Origin: Faecalicatena orotica
GTDB taxonomy: Bacteria; Bacillota; Clostridia; Lachnospirales; Lachnospiraceae
Length of the DNA stretch: 64,000 bases
Direction: 5' to 3'
NCBI RefSeq assembly: GCF_003149245.1
Contig: NZ_QGDL01000008.1
Coordinates: forward strand, 229,678 to 293,677
Part shown: piece after piece, positions 41,924 through 51,787 of the stretch
Layout: every line of letters starts with the position of its first letter
Position numbering within the stretch: position 1 is the first letter of the stretch
The notes under the pieces: model-generated
Told to the model about the DNA's origin: nothing
Seen by the model: the letters and a program-made list of their open reading frames with translations, nothing else
Database searches by the model: none
Translations under genes and position numbers: made by a program

Positions 41924-42877
41924 TTATTTCTGCGAAGCGATATACTCACGGGGCGAATATTTAAAATATTCCCGAAACGCCTTATAAAAATTGCTGCTAT
42001 TGCTATAACCAAGCAATACTGAAATTTCCTCTATGGGCAAATTTGTCCCTTTTAACAGAATTACAGCACGTTCCATTCGCTGCTCCAAAAGGATTTCAGA
42101 AAATGACTTGCCCAACTCCCGGTGCAGAAGTGTGGATACATAGTTCGGATGATAGGAAAAATGTTTTGCAATATCCTTCAGCGTCACACTGTCAAAATGC
42201 TCACTCATGTACTGTACAATCTTTTCTGATAAACTTTCACTAGGGGAAGTTTGGTTTGCCTGGGTAAATTGCCGCGCAATCTGCAACAAAAAAGAAAGGG
42301 TGAGTGACTTTAAAACAGGCTGGGTATCTTCCTGCTTATTTGCGTACTCAATTACCATCATTTCAAGCAGTGTGCGGATATTGCAGTCATGTTCAATTTT
42401 AAAATGCATAAATTCATCGGAAAATTCATTTGTGGACGGGTCAAGCAGAAAATGAAACAGCCTGTTATTGGATGAGAGCATTGGCAAAAATGTTCTAAAA
42501 AAAGTTTCCCGTTGTATGAGTACGCCAATAATGGTTGTCTCTTTATCATCATGTACACAAAGTGCATGGCCTGCAAATGGCTGTCCTGCATAAAGTTCCC
42601 CCTCACGGATTGTAATACGGTTGTCATATTTAAAGCTAATAGAATCATATTCGCCCTCATAGGTGAAATTGAAATAAAAAAAGTCATGCCGGTGGAAAAG
42701 CTCCTGACGTCCGCCACTTTGATGGACACAGATCAGGATTTCTTCCTCCGGCGGTCCGGGCCAGCAAAACATTTTTTCAGACTGGCTTCCCACGGGGTAA
42801 TCATGGTAGGTCCAATCTAAAGTTAAAAATTGTTCCCGAAGCCGGTCTATAGAAGCACACAATAATTCTTTTCCCAC
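41924..42877 (-). CDS. AraC-family transcriptional regulator
   Basis: A 317-residue regulator. The N-terminal cupin-like sensing region (about 60-160) is followed by two helix-turn-helix motifs (VTLKDIAKHFSYHPNYVSTL and IEEISVLLGYSNSSNFYKAF). It diverges from the MATE transporter at 43041 and probably controls it. A good ribosome binding site (GGGGGAGGG) precedes the start. Confidence 0.9.
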   Translation of the reverse strand: MGKELLCASIDRLREQFLTLDWTYHDYPVGSQSEKMFCWPGPPEEEILICVHQSGGRQELFHRHDFFYFNFTYEGEYDSISFKYDNRITIREGELYAGQPFAGHALCVHDDKETTIIGVLIQRETFFRTFLPMLSSNNRLFHFLLDPSTNEFSDEFMHFKIEHDCNIRTLLEMMVIEYANKQEDTQPVLKSLTLSFLLQIARQFTQANQTSPSESLSEKIVQYMSEHFDSVTLKDIAKHFSYHPNYVSTLLHRELGKSFSEILLEQRMERAVILLKGTNLPIEEISVLLGYSNSSNFYKAFREYFKYSPREYIASQK

Positions 42878-43040
42878 ATCATTCCCTCCCCCTCGTATTT
42901 AAAGAACAATGCCAGTAATGGCGACGATTTTATTATACTAAATGATATTAGAAAACACCAGTGCTGTTGTTAAGTTTTAGCGCTGTTTTGTTCCGAAGTT
43001 TTCTTTATAATCGTAACATTAAAAGTTTAGGAGGCATTTT

Positions 43041-44450
43041 ATGAAATCTCAAATTAAATATGGGGGAAACTCAGCCTTTTATCGGAAGCTGCTTTCGCTT
43101 GTTTTTCCAATTGCATTTCAGCAGTTTATGTTAGCGGCGGTCAGTGCGTCGGATGCATTGATGCTTGGCTTTGTTAATCAGGATTCTCTTTCGGCCGTCT
43201 CCCTGGCCGGTCAGATCACTTTTGTCTTTAACCTCTTTATGGGCGGCCTGACAATGGGGACAAGTATTCTGGCGGCACAGTATTACGGTAAGGGTGATGT
43301 GAAATCCATTGAAAAGATATTTGCCTATGTCACAAGGGTCTCATTTTTCATCTCCGCAGTATTTTTTCTGGCATCCTTTTTTGTTCCGGAACTGCTGATG
43401 CGTATTTTTACACAGGAGTCCCAGCTTATTGCGGGAGGTATTGTCTACCTCCGGATTGTGGCAGTATCCTATTTGTTTACCGGCATATCGCAGATTTATC
43501 TGTGCATATTGAAAAATACGGGATACGCAATGAAAAGTATGGCAATCGGGTCAACTGCCGTTGTGATCAATATTTTTCTGAATGCTGCGCTTATCTTCGG
43601 ACTATTCTTTTTCCCCAGAATGGGAATCGCAGGTGCGGCGCTTGCCACATCCGTTTCAAAGCTGATTGAGATGGTATGGGCGTTCATCGAATCCCTGCGG
43701 GAAAAACATGCGCGGCTTCATATAAAATTTTGCTTTTCTGTTGATCAGCAGTTGGTAAAAGATTACTGGGGATACAGCCTGCCCATGCTGGGTGACTATC
43801 TTGTGTGGGGAGTGGGCTTTACAATGTATTCCGTTATCATGGGGCATTTGGGAAATGACGCGGTGGCGGCAAATTCGATTGCAAATATTGTGAAAAACCT
43901 GATTGTTAGCTTTTGTACAGGACTTGCAAATGGCGGCGGTATCATTGTGGGCAATGAACTTGGTATGGGAAATTTAAAACAGGCGAAAAAATATGGGGGG
44001 ATTCTTTGGAAGATGGCAGTGATCAGTGGTGTTGTATCAGGACTGCTATTAGTCGCTCTTTCTCCGCTTATCATAAATGTGACAGCATTAAGTCCGCAGG
44101 CTACGGGATACTTGAAATGGATGCTGATACTTTGTGCCTGCTACATGATTGCCAAATCCATCAATATGATGACGATTGCCGGAGTATTTCCTGCCGGTGG
44201 CGATTCAAAATTCGGTTTGATCTGTGATACGTTAACCATGTGGGCGTTTGCGGTTCCAGCAGGCTTTCTAGCTGCTTTTTATTTCCATTTGCCGGTAGTT
44301 ACTGTGTTCCTTATTATCAATCTGGATGAGGTGGTAAAAGTGCCGGCAGCGATTCTGCACTATAAAAAATATGGGTGGCTGAAAAATATTACACGAGAAA
44401 ATGAGGCACAGCTAATAAAATTTGAGGATAATGAGGTGAAAGTAATATGA
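43041..44450 (+). CDS. MATE-family multidrug efflux transporter
   Basis: A 469-residue membrane protein with about twelve helices, in two halves. The first helix region FPIAFQQFMLAAVSASDALM and MGGLTMGTSILAAQYYGKGD are typical of MATE exporters, which use Na+ or H+ gradients. Its TGA overlaps a short downstream ORF. It is divergent from the AraC regulator with about 160 bp between. Confidence 0.9.
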   Translation: MKSQIKYGGNSAFYRKLLSLVFPIAFQQFMLAAVSASDALMLGFVNQDSLSAVSLAGQITFVFNLFMGGLTMGTSILAAQYYGKGDVKSIEKIFAYVTRVSFFISAVFFLASFFVPELLMRIFTQESQLIAGGIVYLRIVAVSYLFTGISQIYLCILKNTGYAMKSMAIGSTAVVINIFLNAALIFGLFFFPRMGIAGAALATSVSKLIEMVWAFIESLREKHARLHIKFCFSVDQQLVKDYWGYSLPMLGDYLVWGVGFTMYSVIMGHLGNDAVAANSIANIVKNLIVSFCTGLANGGGIIVGNELGMGNLKQAKKYGGILWKMAVISGVVSGLLLVALSPLIINVTALSPQATGYLKWMLILCACYMIAKSINMMTIAGVFPAGGDSKFGLICDTLTMWAFAVPAGFLAAFYFHLPVVTVFLIINLDEVVKVPAAILHYKKYGWLKNITRENEAQLIKFEDNEVKVI

Positions 44451-44581
44451 CAGAACATGAAAAATTAGAAGCGGAGTTGGCGGTAACTGTACCATACTTC
44501 AGGAGGTATTCCATTTTGCATGGATCACCGGTAACTGCCATAGGTTTTCTACACAGGCTGGGATTGTCCGGAGATATATGA
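44447..44581 (+). pseudogene. Truncated gene after MATE joined to a dinB fragment
   Basis: ATG 44447 overlaps the MATE stop and opens a 44-codon frame (MTEHEKLEAELAVTVPYF...). Only the first 12-15 residues look native, perhaps the start of an acetyltransferase. From 44519 to 44571 the DNA is, on the minus strand, the 5' part of a Y-family polymerase gene (DNPSLCRKPMAVTGDP), very close to the intact gene at 61832-63082. So two genes were cut and fused here. Confidence 0.65.
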
Positions 44582-44658
44582 TATAATTTACCCAATTAAA
44601 ACAACAAGATAGAAAAGTACTCAGTCTGCAGAACTGTTCAATTAGAATTTGTGAGAGG
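44576..44658 (+). repeat. Dispersed intergenic repeat, copy 3 (left part missing)
   Basis: It starts inside the promoter part (ATATGATATAATTTACCC), then AATTAAAACAACAAGATAG, AAAAGTACTCAGTCTGCAG and the leader box TGTTCAATTAGAATTTGTG. The left 40 bp found in other copies are lost, exactly where the dinB fragment ends. Confidence 0.85.
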
Positions 44659-44667
44659 ATGTTTAAG

Positions 44668-45195
44668 TTGCCAAAATCATACATAGTTATTCAAATTATA
44701 GGCTTCATTGGAGCCATATTGTTCTTTGCATCGTTCCAGTGTCGAAACAATAAAACATTATTCCGATTTCAATTTCTATCTTACTTTTTATATACAATTC
44801 ATTTACTTCTTTTAGGAGCTACTACTGGGGGAGTAAGTTATATTATAAACACCATTCGTTCATTTTGCTTAAGCAGCAGGTGGGACTTTGGCAGAAGCAA
44901 AAAAATGTGCATAATTCTCTGCTTTATGCAGGTTGCTGCCTTGATACTTACCTGGGTCGGATGGATTAGTATATTACCTGTTGCAGCAAATATAGCAGTT
45001 ACCATAGGAGCATATACTTATAATGCGAGGACAATACGATTGGTGACTATGCTAATTAATTCACCACTTTGGATTATTTATAATATTATTGTTGGAACGT
45101 GGGCGGGAATAATTGATGAAGCGGTAAGCGAAATTTCCATTGGAATTTCTATTGTCAGGTATGGCTGGAAAAATCTCGGAAGTGAACAGGAATAA
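44668..45195 (+). CDS. YgjV-family inner membrane protein
   Basis: A 175-residue protein with about six helices (IVIQIIGFIGAILFFASFQC, FLSYFLYTIHLLLLG, and so on), matching YgjV, a family of unknown role. TTG 44668 lies 9 bp after GAGAGG; ATG 44659 abuts that site and is less likely. It is transcribed from repeat copy 3. Confidence 0.8.
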   Translation: MPKSYIVIQIIGFIGAILFFASFQCRNNKTLFRFQFLSYFLYTIHLLLLGATTGGVSYIINTIRSFCLSSRWDFGRSKKMCIILCFMQVAALILTWVGWISILPVAANIAVTIGAYTYNARTIRLVTMLINSPLWIIYNIIVGTWAGIIDEAVSEISIGISIVRYGWKNLGSEQE

Positions 45196-45329
45196 CTTAG
45201 AAGTTATAGCGTCCACTTTATTGGAAAATATAAAATTAAAATCATTAAGGCTGATTAAATGGTTAACCATCTGCTTCTTTTTATACTGGAATGTATGCAG
45301 GAAAATGAAAAAAGAAAGGCGGTAATGAA

Positions 45330-46328
45330 ATGAACTATACAAAATTAGGCAATTCAGATCTTAAAGTTTCCCGTATTTGCATGGGATGTATGGGATTCGG
45401 GGATGCAGGCAGGGGCCAGCACTCTTGGACGCTTAATGAGGAACACTCCAGAGCAGTCATACGAAGGGGGCTGGAGTTGGGGATAAATTTCTACGATACT
45501 GCCATTGCTTATCAGAGCGGAACCAGTGAGCAGTATGTGGGGAAAGCATTGAGAGATTATGTAAACAGGGATGAGGTGGTGATCGCGACCAAATTCCTTC
45601 CCCGGACAGAGGAAGAGATTGCAGTGGGCACTACAGGTCAGGAGTATATTGAGAAGATGCTTAACCAGAGCCTTAAAAATCTTGGAACAGATTATGTAGA
45701 TCTTTATATTTATCATATGTGGGATTATCGGACACCCCTTTATGAGATCATGGACGGTCTGAACCGTGTAGTGCAGGCGGGAAAAGCACGTTACATCGGA
45801 ATCTCTAACTGCTTTGCATGGCAGCTTGCAAAAGCCAATGCCTTGGCGGAAAAGGAAGGGTTTGCAAAATTTATTTCCGTACAGGGGCATTATAACCTGA
45901 TCTTCCGGGAAGAGGAACGGGAGATGGTTCCGTATTGCCGGGAAGAAAATATTGCACTGACTCCTTACAGTGCACTGGCAGGCGGGAGGCTTTCCAAACA
46001 TGCAGGAGAAACTTCCAAAAGGCTGGTACAGGATGATTATGCAAAGCTGAAATATGATGCATCAAAAGAACAGGACGAAATCATCATAAGCCGGGTGGCG
46101 GAACTGGCAAAGAAACGGGGCATTTCCATGACAGAGATATCACTGGCATGGCTTCTGACAAAAGTGACGTCACCGGTGGTAGGAGCGACCAAATTTCATC
46201 ATATAGAAGGAGCGGCCGCTGCTGTGGATATAGAACTTACAGAGGAAGAGAGACGCTATCTGGAGGAAGCCTATGTGCCCCATAAACTAGTGGGAGTCAT
46301 GGCACAGAACAGTGCCAGTATGCAGTAG
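45330..46328 (+). CDS. Aldo/keto reductase
   Basis: A 332-residue NADPH-dependent reductase with a TIM-barrel fold. GINFYDTAIAYQSGTSEQYV holds the catalytic Asp and Tyr; ATKFLPR the Lys; DLYIYHMWDY the His. The late SPVVGATKFHHIEGAAAAVD binds the cofactor. A deleted fragment of the same gene type lies at 58627-58711. GGCGGTAATGAA gives a weak site before the ATG. Upstream 45258-45329 holds a short peptide frame that may be debris. Confidence 0.9.
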   Translation: MNYTKLGNSDLKVSRICMGCMGFGDAGRGQHSWTLNEEHSRAVIRRGLELGINFYDTAIAYQSGTSEQYVGKALRDYVNRDEVVIATKFLPRTEEEIAVGTTGQEYIEKMLNQSLKNLGTDYVDLYIYHMWDYRTPLYEIMDGLNRVVQAGKARYIGISNCFAWQLAKANALAEKEGFAKFISVQGHYNLIFREEEREMVPYCREENIALTPYSALAGGRLSKHAGETSKRLVQDDYAKLKYDASKEQDEIIISRVAELAKKRGISMTEISLAWLLTKVTSPVVGATKFHHIEGAAAAVDIELTEEERRYLEEAYVPHKLVGVMAQNSASMQ

Positions 46329-46386
46329 AAACCGGTACGGTCTCTATTTTTATGACAGTAATTCTATTTTTCATTGTCAGTTGCCC

Positions 46387-46546
46387 GTGGAATATTTAGA
46401 ATTATCAAATGGTGTGAAAATCCCGCAGATTGGTTTTGGGGTATATTATCGACCTTATGCTGCTGCACCAGCCAATGGGGGATAATACCAGTGCATGGAG
46501 AGGGCTTGAAAAACTTTATAAAGAGGGAAAAGCCAAGTTCATTTTA
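46387..46546 (+). pseudogene. Second aldo/keto reductase, internal deletion
   Basis: The start encodes LELSNGVKIPQIGFGVYY, the N-terminus of the DkgA-type reductases. A shifted frame then gives DLMLLHQPMGDNTSAWRGLE and KLYKEGKAKFI from the middle of the same family. The catalytic segment between is gone and the C-terminal half is cut off by the convergent tetR gene. Confidence 0.7.
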
Positions 46547-47084
46547 GGGGTGACGGCATAATCGTACTCATTATCCGTGCCAATTCTTCAGGAGTTTCTT
46601 TTCCACCATCATTTAGCCACCGAATAGTAACATTCCAAAAACCACCGGCTTGATAGACCAATTCGTATTTTGATTTATTTCTGTATGCAGAGTTAGAAAG
46701 AAACAAATCATTGAGGACCGGTAAATACTCATTAAATTTCAATAATGCCAACGGCAGGAGATTATGGCGGTTAAGCAGGAGAAAGAAATGCACATTTGAT
46801 GCACATATGTCAAAATATGCTTTTGATAATGTATAAGCGGAGATGTGAGGTAATGCTTGTAATTTTTCTATATAAAGCTGACACAATCCTTGGAGTTTTA
46901 AAAACAGGACTTCTTCTTTTGTGTGAAAATTCCGATAAAATGTTTTTCTGTCCAGTCCCGCCCGTTCTGCTAATTCTTTTATGGAGATAGCATTGAAGTC
47001 TTTTTCATCCATCAAACTAAGTAGAGCTGACAAAATCCATTGTTTGGATTGGAGAGAGAGTGGATTTTCCTTTTTCCTTTTCAT
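46539..47084 (-). CDS. TetR-family regulator (divergent from an alpha/beta hydrolase)
   Basis: A 181-residue TetR regulator with HTH NAISIKELAERAGLDRKTFYRNFHTKEEVL. ATG 47084 follows AGGAGGCG. Between it and the hydrolase at 47211 are TGCCACA sites (47096 and 47171) with nearby TGTGG or AGTGG halves, likely operators. It is a third TetR-plus-divergent-gene unit within 12 kb. Confidence 0.88.
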   Translation of the reverse strand: MKRKKENPLSLQSKQWILSALLSLMDEKDFNAISIKELAERAGLDRKTFYRNFHTKEEVLFLKLQGLCQLYIEKLQALPHISAYTLSKAYFDICASNVHFFLLLNRHNLLPLALLKFNEYLPVLNDLFLSNSAYRNKSKYELVYQAGGFWNVTIRWLNDGGKETPEELARIMSTIMPSPLK

Positions 47085-47210
47085 AAACGCCTCCTGCCAC
47101 ATTTTTGTGCATCTGTGGAACTTGTTTTAGCATCATTGACTACAGATTAATTATAATATAAAATCAAAAGTGCCACAAGTGGGACATTTATCAATTAGGA
47201 GGTTTCTGTG

Positions 47211-48149
47211 ATGGACTATTACAAAAATGATTGTTTTTGGGTAAAAGCTCAATCATTTTTGCCGGAAGATAATAGGCTAACAATAGACACTATGCCTAAT
47301 GAATACTTTTTGCCGGTATCCGAAGATTTAGAAATACATATTGATCATTACAAGCCTGCATCTCCCAGCGGGAAAGTTATATTATTTCATGGAGTTGGTG
47401 GGAATGGTCGTTTACTCTCATTTATTGCAGTACCATTGATGAAAAATGGATTTGAAGTTATTTGTCCAGATATGCCGCTATATGGTTGCACTCACTTTTC
47501 AAGACCAGTTACTTATGAAACATGGATATCATGTGGTTCTAGCCTGGTAAAGCACTTTCAAGAAGAAAACCCTTTACCAACTTTTTTATTTGGACTAAGT
47601 GCAGGTGGCATGCTGGCTTATCAGGTTGCGAACGAAAGCAGTCAAATAGCTGGGCTTATTGTTACTTGCATACTTGATCAAAGAAACAAAGCTGTTTTGA
47701 AAAGTTCAGCTAGAAATCCTTTTTTGGGTATGATCGCACGACCTATTATTTCTATGTTAAGCGCATTTGATGGTAACATGAAAGTTCCTATGAAGTGGGT
47801 AGGCAATATGAAAGCTATTGCTAATGATAAAAGGTTGGTTAAGCTTTTAATACGAGACAAAAAATCATCTGGTGCGTTGGTTCCGATTAAGTTTCTTTAT
47901 TCGATGCTTAACCCCAAAATAAAAATTGAGCCGCAACATTTCAATAATTGTCCTGTACTTTTAGTACACCCAGGTGAGGATCGTTGGACAAATATAAGAT
48001 TAAGCAAAACATTTTATGACCGTTTAGCCTGTGAAAAAGAGACTGTGATATTGGAGGGTGCAGGCCATTTTCCTATTGAAGGGTTAGGATTAAAACAAAT
48101 GGAGATTGCTTGTGTTGAGTTTATTAAACAACAACTTGTATCATTATGA
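47211..48149 (+). CDS. Alpha/beta hydrolase (serine nucleophile)
   Basis: A 312-residue hydrolase. VILFHGVGGNGRLLSF forms the oxyanion loop; FGLSAGGMLAY holds the Ser nucleophile; VHPGEDRW and GAGHFPIEG supply Asp and His. No signal peptide. The substrate is unknown; lysophospholipase-like enzymes look similar. TTAGGAGG lies 8 bp before ATG 47211. Probably repressed by the divergent TetR. Confidence 0.85.
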   Translation: MDYYKNDCFWVKAQSFLPEDNRLTIDTMPNEYFLPVSEDLEIHIDHYKPASPSGKVILFHGVGGNGRLLSFIAVPLMKNGFEVICPDMPLYGCTHFSRPVTYETWISCGSSLVKHFQEENPLPTFLFGLSAGGMLAYQVANESSQIAGLIVTCILDQRNKAVLKSSARNPFLGMIARPIISMLSAFDGNMKVPMKWVGNMKAIANDKRLVKLLIRDKKSSGALVPIKFLYSMLNPKIKIEPQHFNNCPVLLVHPGEDRWTNIRLSKTFYDRLACEKETVILEGAGHFPIEGLGLKQMEIACVEFIKQQLVSL

Positions 48150-48644
48150 CATAGAACAGTTTACTAGCTTTTGATGTGGGATATAGCCACTTTGATAAGT
48201 ATATATTGTTACCTTCACTTCTGGACATCTCCCTGTCGGAAACGGACGGGCTCTAACTGCTCCAGTTCATGCAGCCAATGAGGAATATGCCGATCAAGTT
48301 GCTAAAGATATACTTTGCGTTCAAAGTGTATCTCAAAGAGAAAATTATATACAAATTTTCGTAAATGAAATCATTCATCTCTCATTTGACCAATAATTAG
48401 TATCATAGTGTTATGGTTCTTTAAAAAACCGCGATGCTGGAAAATGACAGATTGATATGTTAGTATAGAATCATAATAAAGAAGACAGGGAGGTATTTTC
48501 ATGGGTATGAGAATAAATGCATAGCAAGGGCTATTGCATACGATGACAAAAGTATCACTTACAATCGTGAAATAGTAGCTCTTGTTAATCTGAAATGATA
48601 AAACAGGAAGAGCAGTGTCAAAGTCATGATAACGGGGTGATAAA
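48150..48644 (+). pseudogene. Gap holding two unassigned coding-like fragments
   Basis: No intact gene. From about 48205 to 48396 one frame reads VTFTSGHLPVGNGRALTAPV, HAANEEYADQVAKDI and a C-terminal tail to a stop, with no start codon. Around 48499-48598 a GGGAGG site and ATG begin MGMRINA, which a frameshift would continue as CIARAIAYDDKSITYNREIV. Both look like eroded genes of families I cannot name. Confidence 0.4.
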
Positions 48645-49271
48645 ATGAAGAGAATGTTTTTAGTCTCTATGTTTCAAAATGTTTCAGATATTTTGGAAAC
48701 AGTTGGACTGGATTTGAAAAATAAGACTGTAACTTATATACCTACGGCAAGCAGGGCAGAAAAATTGGGCTTTTTCGTCAGAATAGGTAAATGGAGGTTA
48801 AAGAGACTAGGCTTGAGTGTTGATGAGCTGGAAATTTCCACAGCCCCTTATGAAGTGATTGTCAGCAAACTGGAGAAGAATGATTACATATATGTCACGG
48901 GTGGCAATACTTTTTTCCTTCTACAGGAATTAAGGAGAACGGGGGCGGATAAAATTTTAGCACAGGAAATAGAGAAAGGAAAGTTCTATATAGGGGAATC
49001 AGCAGGCGCTATTGTTGTGGCTCCTGATATAGGATATTCTGCAAAAATGGATCGTATAGAAAAAGCTCCTGGTTTAAAAAGTTACGAGGGGTTAAATCTG
49101 ATCGATTTTTATGTAGTCCCTCATTATAAGAACTGGGAAATGGGAAAGGCGGCAGAGGATTTTATCAACACATATTCTGACAGCTTAGAATTGAAAAGTA
49201 TCTGTGATAACCAGGCAATACTTATAGAAAACAGTAAAGTTCAGATATTAGGTAAACCGTCCAAGAAATAA
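48645..49271 (+). CDS. Peptidase E-like protein (S51 family)
   Basis: A 208-residue protein with the flavodoxin-like fold of peptidase S51. The nucleophile elbow GESAGAIVV carries the Ser, IYVTGGNTFFLL is the preceding conserved loop, and VVPHYKNWEMG provides a His. E. coli PepE cleaves Asp-X dipeptides, but members of this group differ. ATG has a GGGGTG site upstream. A terminator follows. Confidence 0.85.
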   Translation: MKRMFLVSMFQNVSDILETVGLDLKNKTVTYIPTASRAEKLGFFVRIGKWRLKRLGLSVDELEISTAPYEVIVSKLEKNDYIYVTGGNTFFLLQELRRTGADKILAQEIEKGKFYIGESAGAIVVAPDIGYSAKMDRIEKAPGLKSYEGLNLIDFYVVPHYKNWEMGKAAEDFINTYSDSLELKSICDNQAILIENSKVQILGKPSKK

Positions 49272-49312
49272 AGCAGGAGTAAGGAACTGTTATTTATTAG
49301 TCTGCCCAATAC

Positions 49313-49355
49313 ACAAAAGACTTCGGGATGTTGATTCTGAAGTCTTTTGTTATTT
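49313..49355 (+). terminator. Intrinsic terminator after peptidase E
   Basis: ACAAAAGACTTC (49313-49324) pairs with GAAGTCTTTTGT (49339-49350), a perfect 12-bp stem, followed by TATTT. Confidence 0.75.
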
Positions 49356-49592
49356 CAGTACGTATAAAGGTCTGTTAGTAATAGGTTTTATCATGGCTTC
49401 AACAATGGCAAATCATCATTTTACTGCCTATAGGCCAAAAGAACGAAACAGTGTAAACATATTCCTGCTGAAAAGGGGAGGAAATGATGATAACATGTCT
49501 CTATGTAACCTATCCGAGTGGTGCACAAAAAGAGAGGAAATGCTCTTCCTAATAAGATATAATGATACCATTATAATGAAAGGGGCAGAAGC

Positions 49593-50371
49593 GTGGAGTG
49601 GAGTGAGAGATTACAGACGATTATTGATTATGTAGAAGATCACCTGCAGCGGAAACAGGAACCGCTTAATCAGCAGGAAGTTTCTGAACTTGCAGGGTGT
49701 TCCTTTGATTTTTTCCAAAAGGTATTTTCCTACATGAATTGTATCAGCTTTTCGTTTAGTTGGAAAGAGTATTCGGTGCGCCAATGGAGAACAGTCTTCA
49801 AAAATACCAGAATTTTGGAGTGAATGTCAAAAGGCCGGTACTTTCTCCCAGTTGATTTCGACAGACACAGGAAAGCTGAAGGGGGTATTTGGCCTGTACC
49901 GCTATGGGGAAATCAGTTCAAAGGATATTGAGTATTCTATTATGGTGGCGGCGAACGGAAGGTTGCCTGAAGGATGCAGTGAAGTCAGAATCCACATGGG
50001 CAGTATTTGACTGTCGGGGAGCAGTGCCGCCAGCCATTCAGGAGTCTCATGGATGATTTGGCATAAATATTTATAACACTGACCCAAAAGATTTTAGAAA
50101 ATTTGAATATCTCGTTGCGGTTCCAAGCAATAGTGATATTTTTGATGGTCTTTCAGAATACACTGTGCCGGCCAGAACCTGGGCAGTGTTCCCATGTACG
50201 CAGGAAACCATAGGAAAAACGGAGGTCCAGGCCATCATAAAATGGCTTCCAAAATCTAAATACAGACCGTTAAATAAAGGGTATATTACCGGCAGGATGA
50301 AATCTGGGGCACCGGATATAGAATGTTATGGAAAAGACGGGCAGGTTGAAGTATGGATCGCAGTCAAATAA
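49593..50371 (+). pseudogene. AraC-type regulator with GyrI-like domain, decayed
   Basis: It begins with MEWSERLQTIIDYVEDHLQR and QEVSELAGCSFDFFQKVFSY, the first AraC HTH. Then most of the HTH is deleted and the GyrI-like effector domain follows in changing frames: KLKGVFGLYRYGEISSKDIE, FDCRGAVPPAIQESWMIWHK, EYTVPARTWAVFPCTQE and a normal C-terminus ending VEVWIAVK. At least two frameshifts and one deletion are needed to explain it. Confidence 0.75.
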
Positions 50372-50900
50372 AAGTAGGGAGGAACTGATTACTATGGATA
50401 AAGGGCGAGCACTACCAGAAGTGCCGTAATAGTGCTTTTCTGTTTATGGTCTGCCCATTGTTTGTGTCATATCGTTCAAGAAATGTTTGTATGGGGATGA
50501 TAAGATGATATTTATAGCAGGAGTAGGAAAGAAATGTTTTAGATGATGTTTTTTACCACGACAAAGGGCTGTCAAGCGGTAGCCCTTCTTGCATACTGGA
50601 AGATAGAAGTTGGGCTTCTATGTTTATGGGAAAAGCAAAGATGTTATACTCTGTACTTGACGATTAGATTGAGTAAATAAAATCTGCTTATATATTGCGT
50701 TATCCAGATTCCTTTAGCAGTGAGGTCAGATTTATGAATGTTTGTAAAAGAATGACAATGAGTTTGGAATACGGTGGAGAAAATGAGAAGTTTTTTTTGT
50801 ACAGACAGGTGTGGGTGCTTTGACACCATTACTTGACGCTAATGGGAAACCAGTAATAACCAGGAGCTGGAATTAAATCTGAATTTGTAAAGGAGATTTT
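50372..50900 (+). pseudogene. Gap with a DUF6440-like remnant
   Basis: About 530 bp. AGCACTA near 50411 and TAGTGCTTTT near 50430 form a possible terminator. From 50734, one frame reads MSLEYGGENEKFF and the next VQTGVGALTPLLDANGKPVI and a stop, resembling a DUF6440 protein broken by a frameshift in a T8 run at 50791-50798. A leader-box relative (AAATCTGAATTTGTAAAGG) closes the gap before the MBL gene. Confidence 0.45.
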
Positions 50901-51695
50901 ATGAGAATAACTTCATTAGTTGAAAATACGACTAAGTCAGAACTTAAAACAAAACACGGACTTTCCTTATATATTGAAACAAAATCACATAAAATTTTAT
51001 TTGATTTAGGTTCAGATAGCACATTATTTGAAAATGCTATGAAAAGAAATATAGATATTTCAAAAGTTGATACTGTTATTATTTCTCATGGGCATTTTGA
51101 CCACGGAGGAGCATTGCAAAAGTTTTTAGATATTAATTCTGTGGCAAATATCTATGTGCAAAAGGAAGCCTTTGAACCACATTACAGTAAAACCTTATTT
51201 CTTAAAATACCAGTTGGAATTGATAGTAAGCTTAAATCTAATAGGCAAATCAAACTATTAAATGGTAATTATAAAATTGATGAAGAATTATCGTTGTTTA
51301 CAGTAAGTAAAACAAATAAATTTTATTCCCCTGCCAATAATGCTCTTTATGATAAAAAGGGCAAAGATACCTTTGTACACGAACAAAACTTGATTATTTC
51401 AGAAAACAAAGTAGTAGTTATTATGGGGTGTGGGCATGCTGGTGTTGTAAATATCATGGAAGAAGCAAAGAAGTATCAACCACATTTTTGTATTGGTGGT
51501 TTTCATTTGTTCAACCCACTTACAAAGAAAACAGTATCAAAAGAATTGTTAAACAGTATTGCTATGGAATTACAAAGGTATAAAGATATTGAATTTTATA
51601 CTTGTCATTGCACTGGTGAAAAGGCATATCATTATCTATCTCAACAAATGGATAATATGAATTATATGTCTTGCGGTAATGTTATCGAAATCTAA
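50901..51695 (+). CDS. MBL-fold metallo-hydrolase (COG1237 type)
   Basis: A 264-residue protein. SHGHFDHGGAL carries the metal motif, MGCGHAGVVN a conserved Cys-Gly-His, and GGFHL the last ligand region. This pattern is that of the 7,8-dihydropterin-methyl ribofuranosylaminobenzene phosphate synthase-like group, whose role outside archaea is unknown. AAAGGAG lies before the ATG. Confidence 0.85.
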   Translation: MRITSLVENTTKSELKTKHGLSLYIETKSHKILFDLGSDSTLFENAMKRNIDISKVDTVIISHGHFDHGGALQKFLDINSVANIYVQKEAFEPHYSKTLFLKIPVGIDSKLKSNRQIKLLNGNYKIDEELSLFTVSKTNKFYSPANNALYDKKGKDTFVHEQNLIISENKVVVIMGCGHAGVVNIMEEAKKYQPHFCIGGFHLFNPLTKKTVSKELLNSIAMELQRYKDIEFYTCHCTGEKAYHYLSQQMDNMNYMSCGNVIEI

Positions 51696-51787
51696 GTATA
51701 TATTTACTTGGATATTATAATGTGGCGCTGCCACAGGATGCTGCCAGTTGGAATGATTGACTGTCTGATTATACATGGAGGGGTAAA

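Noticed and set aside
45140..45325. 61-codon ORF between ygjV-like and AKR genes
   Set aside because: It overlaps the end of the membrane-protein gene in another frame and has no ribosome binding site.
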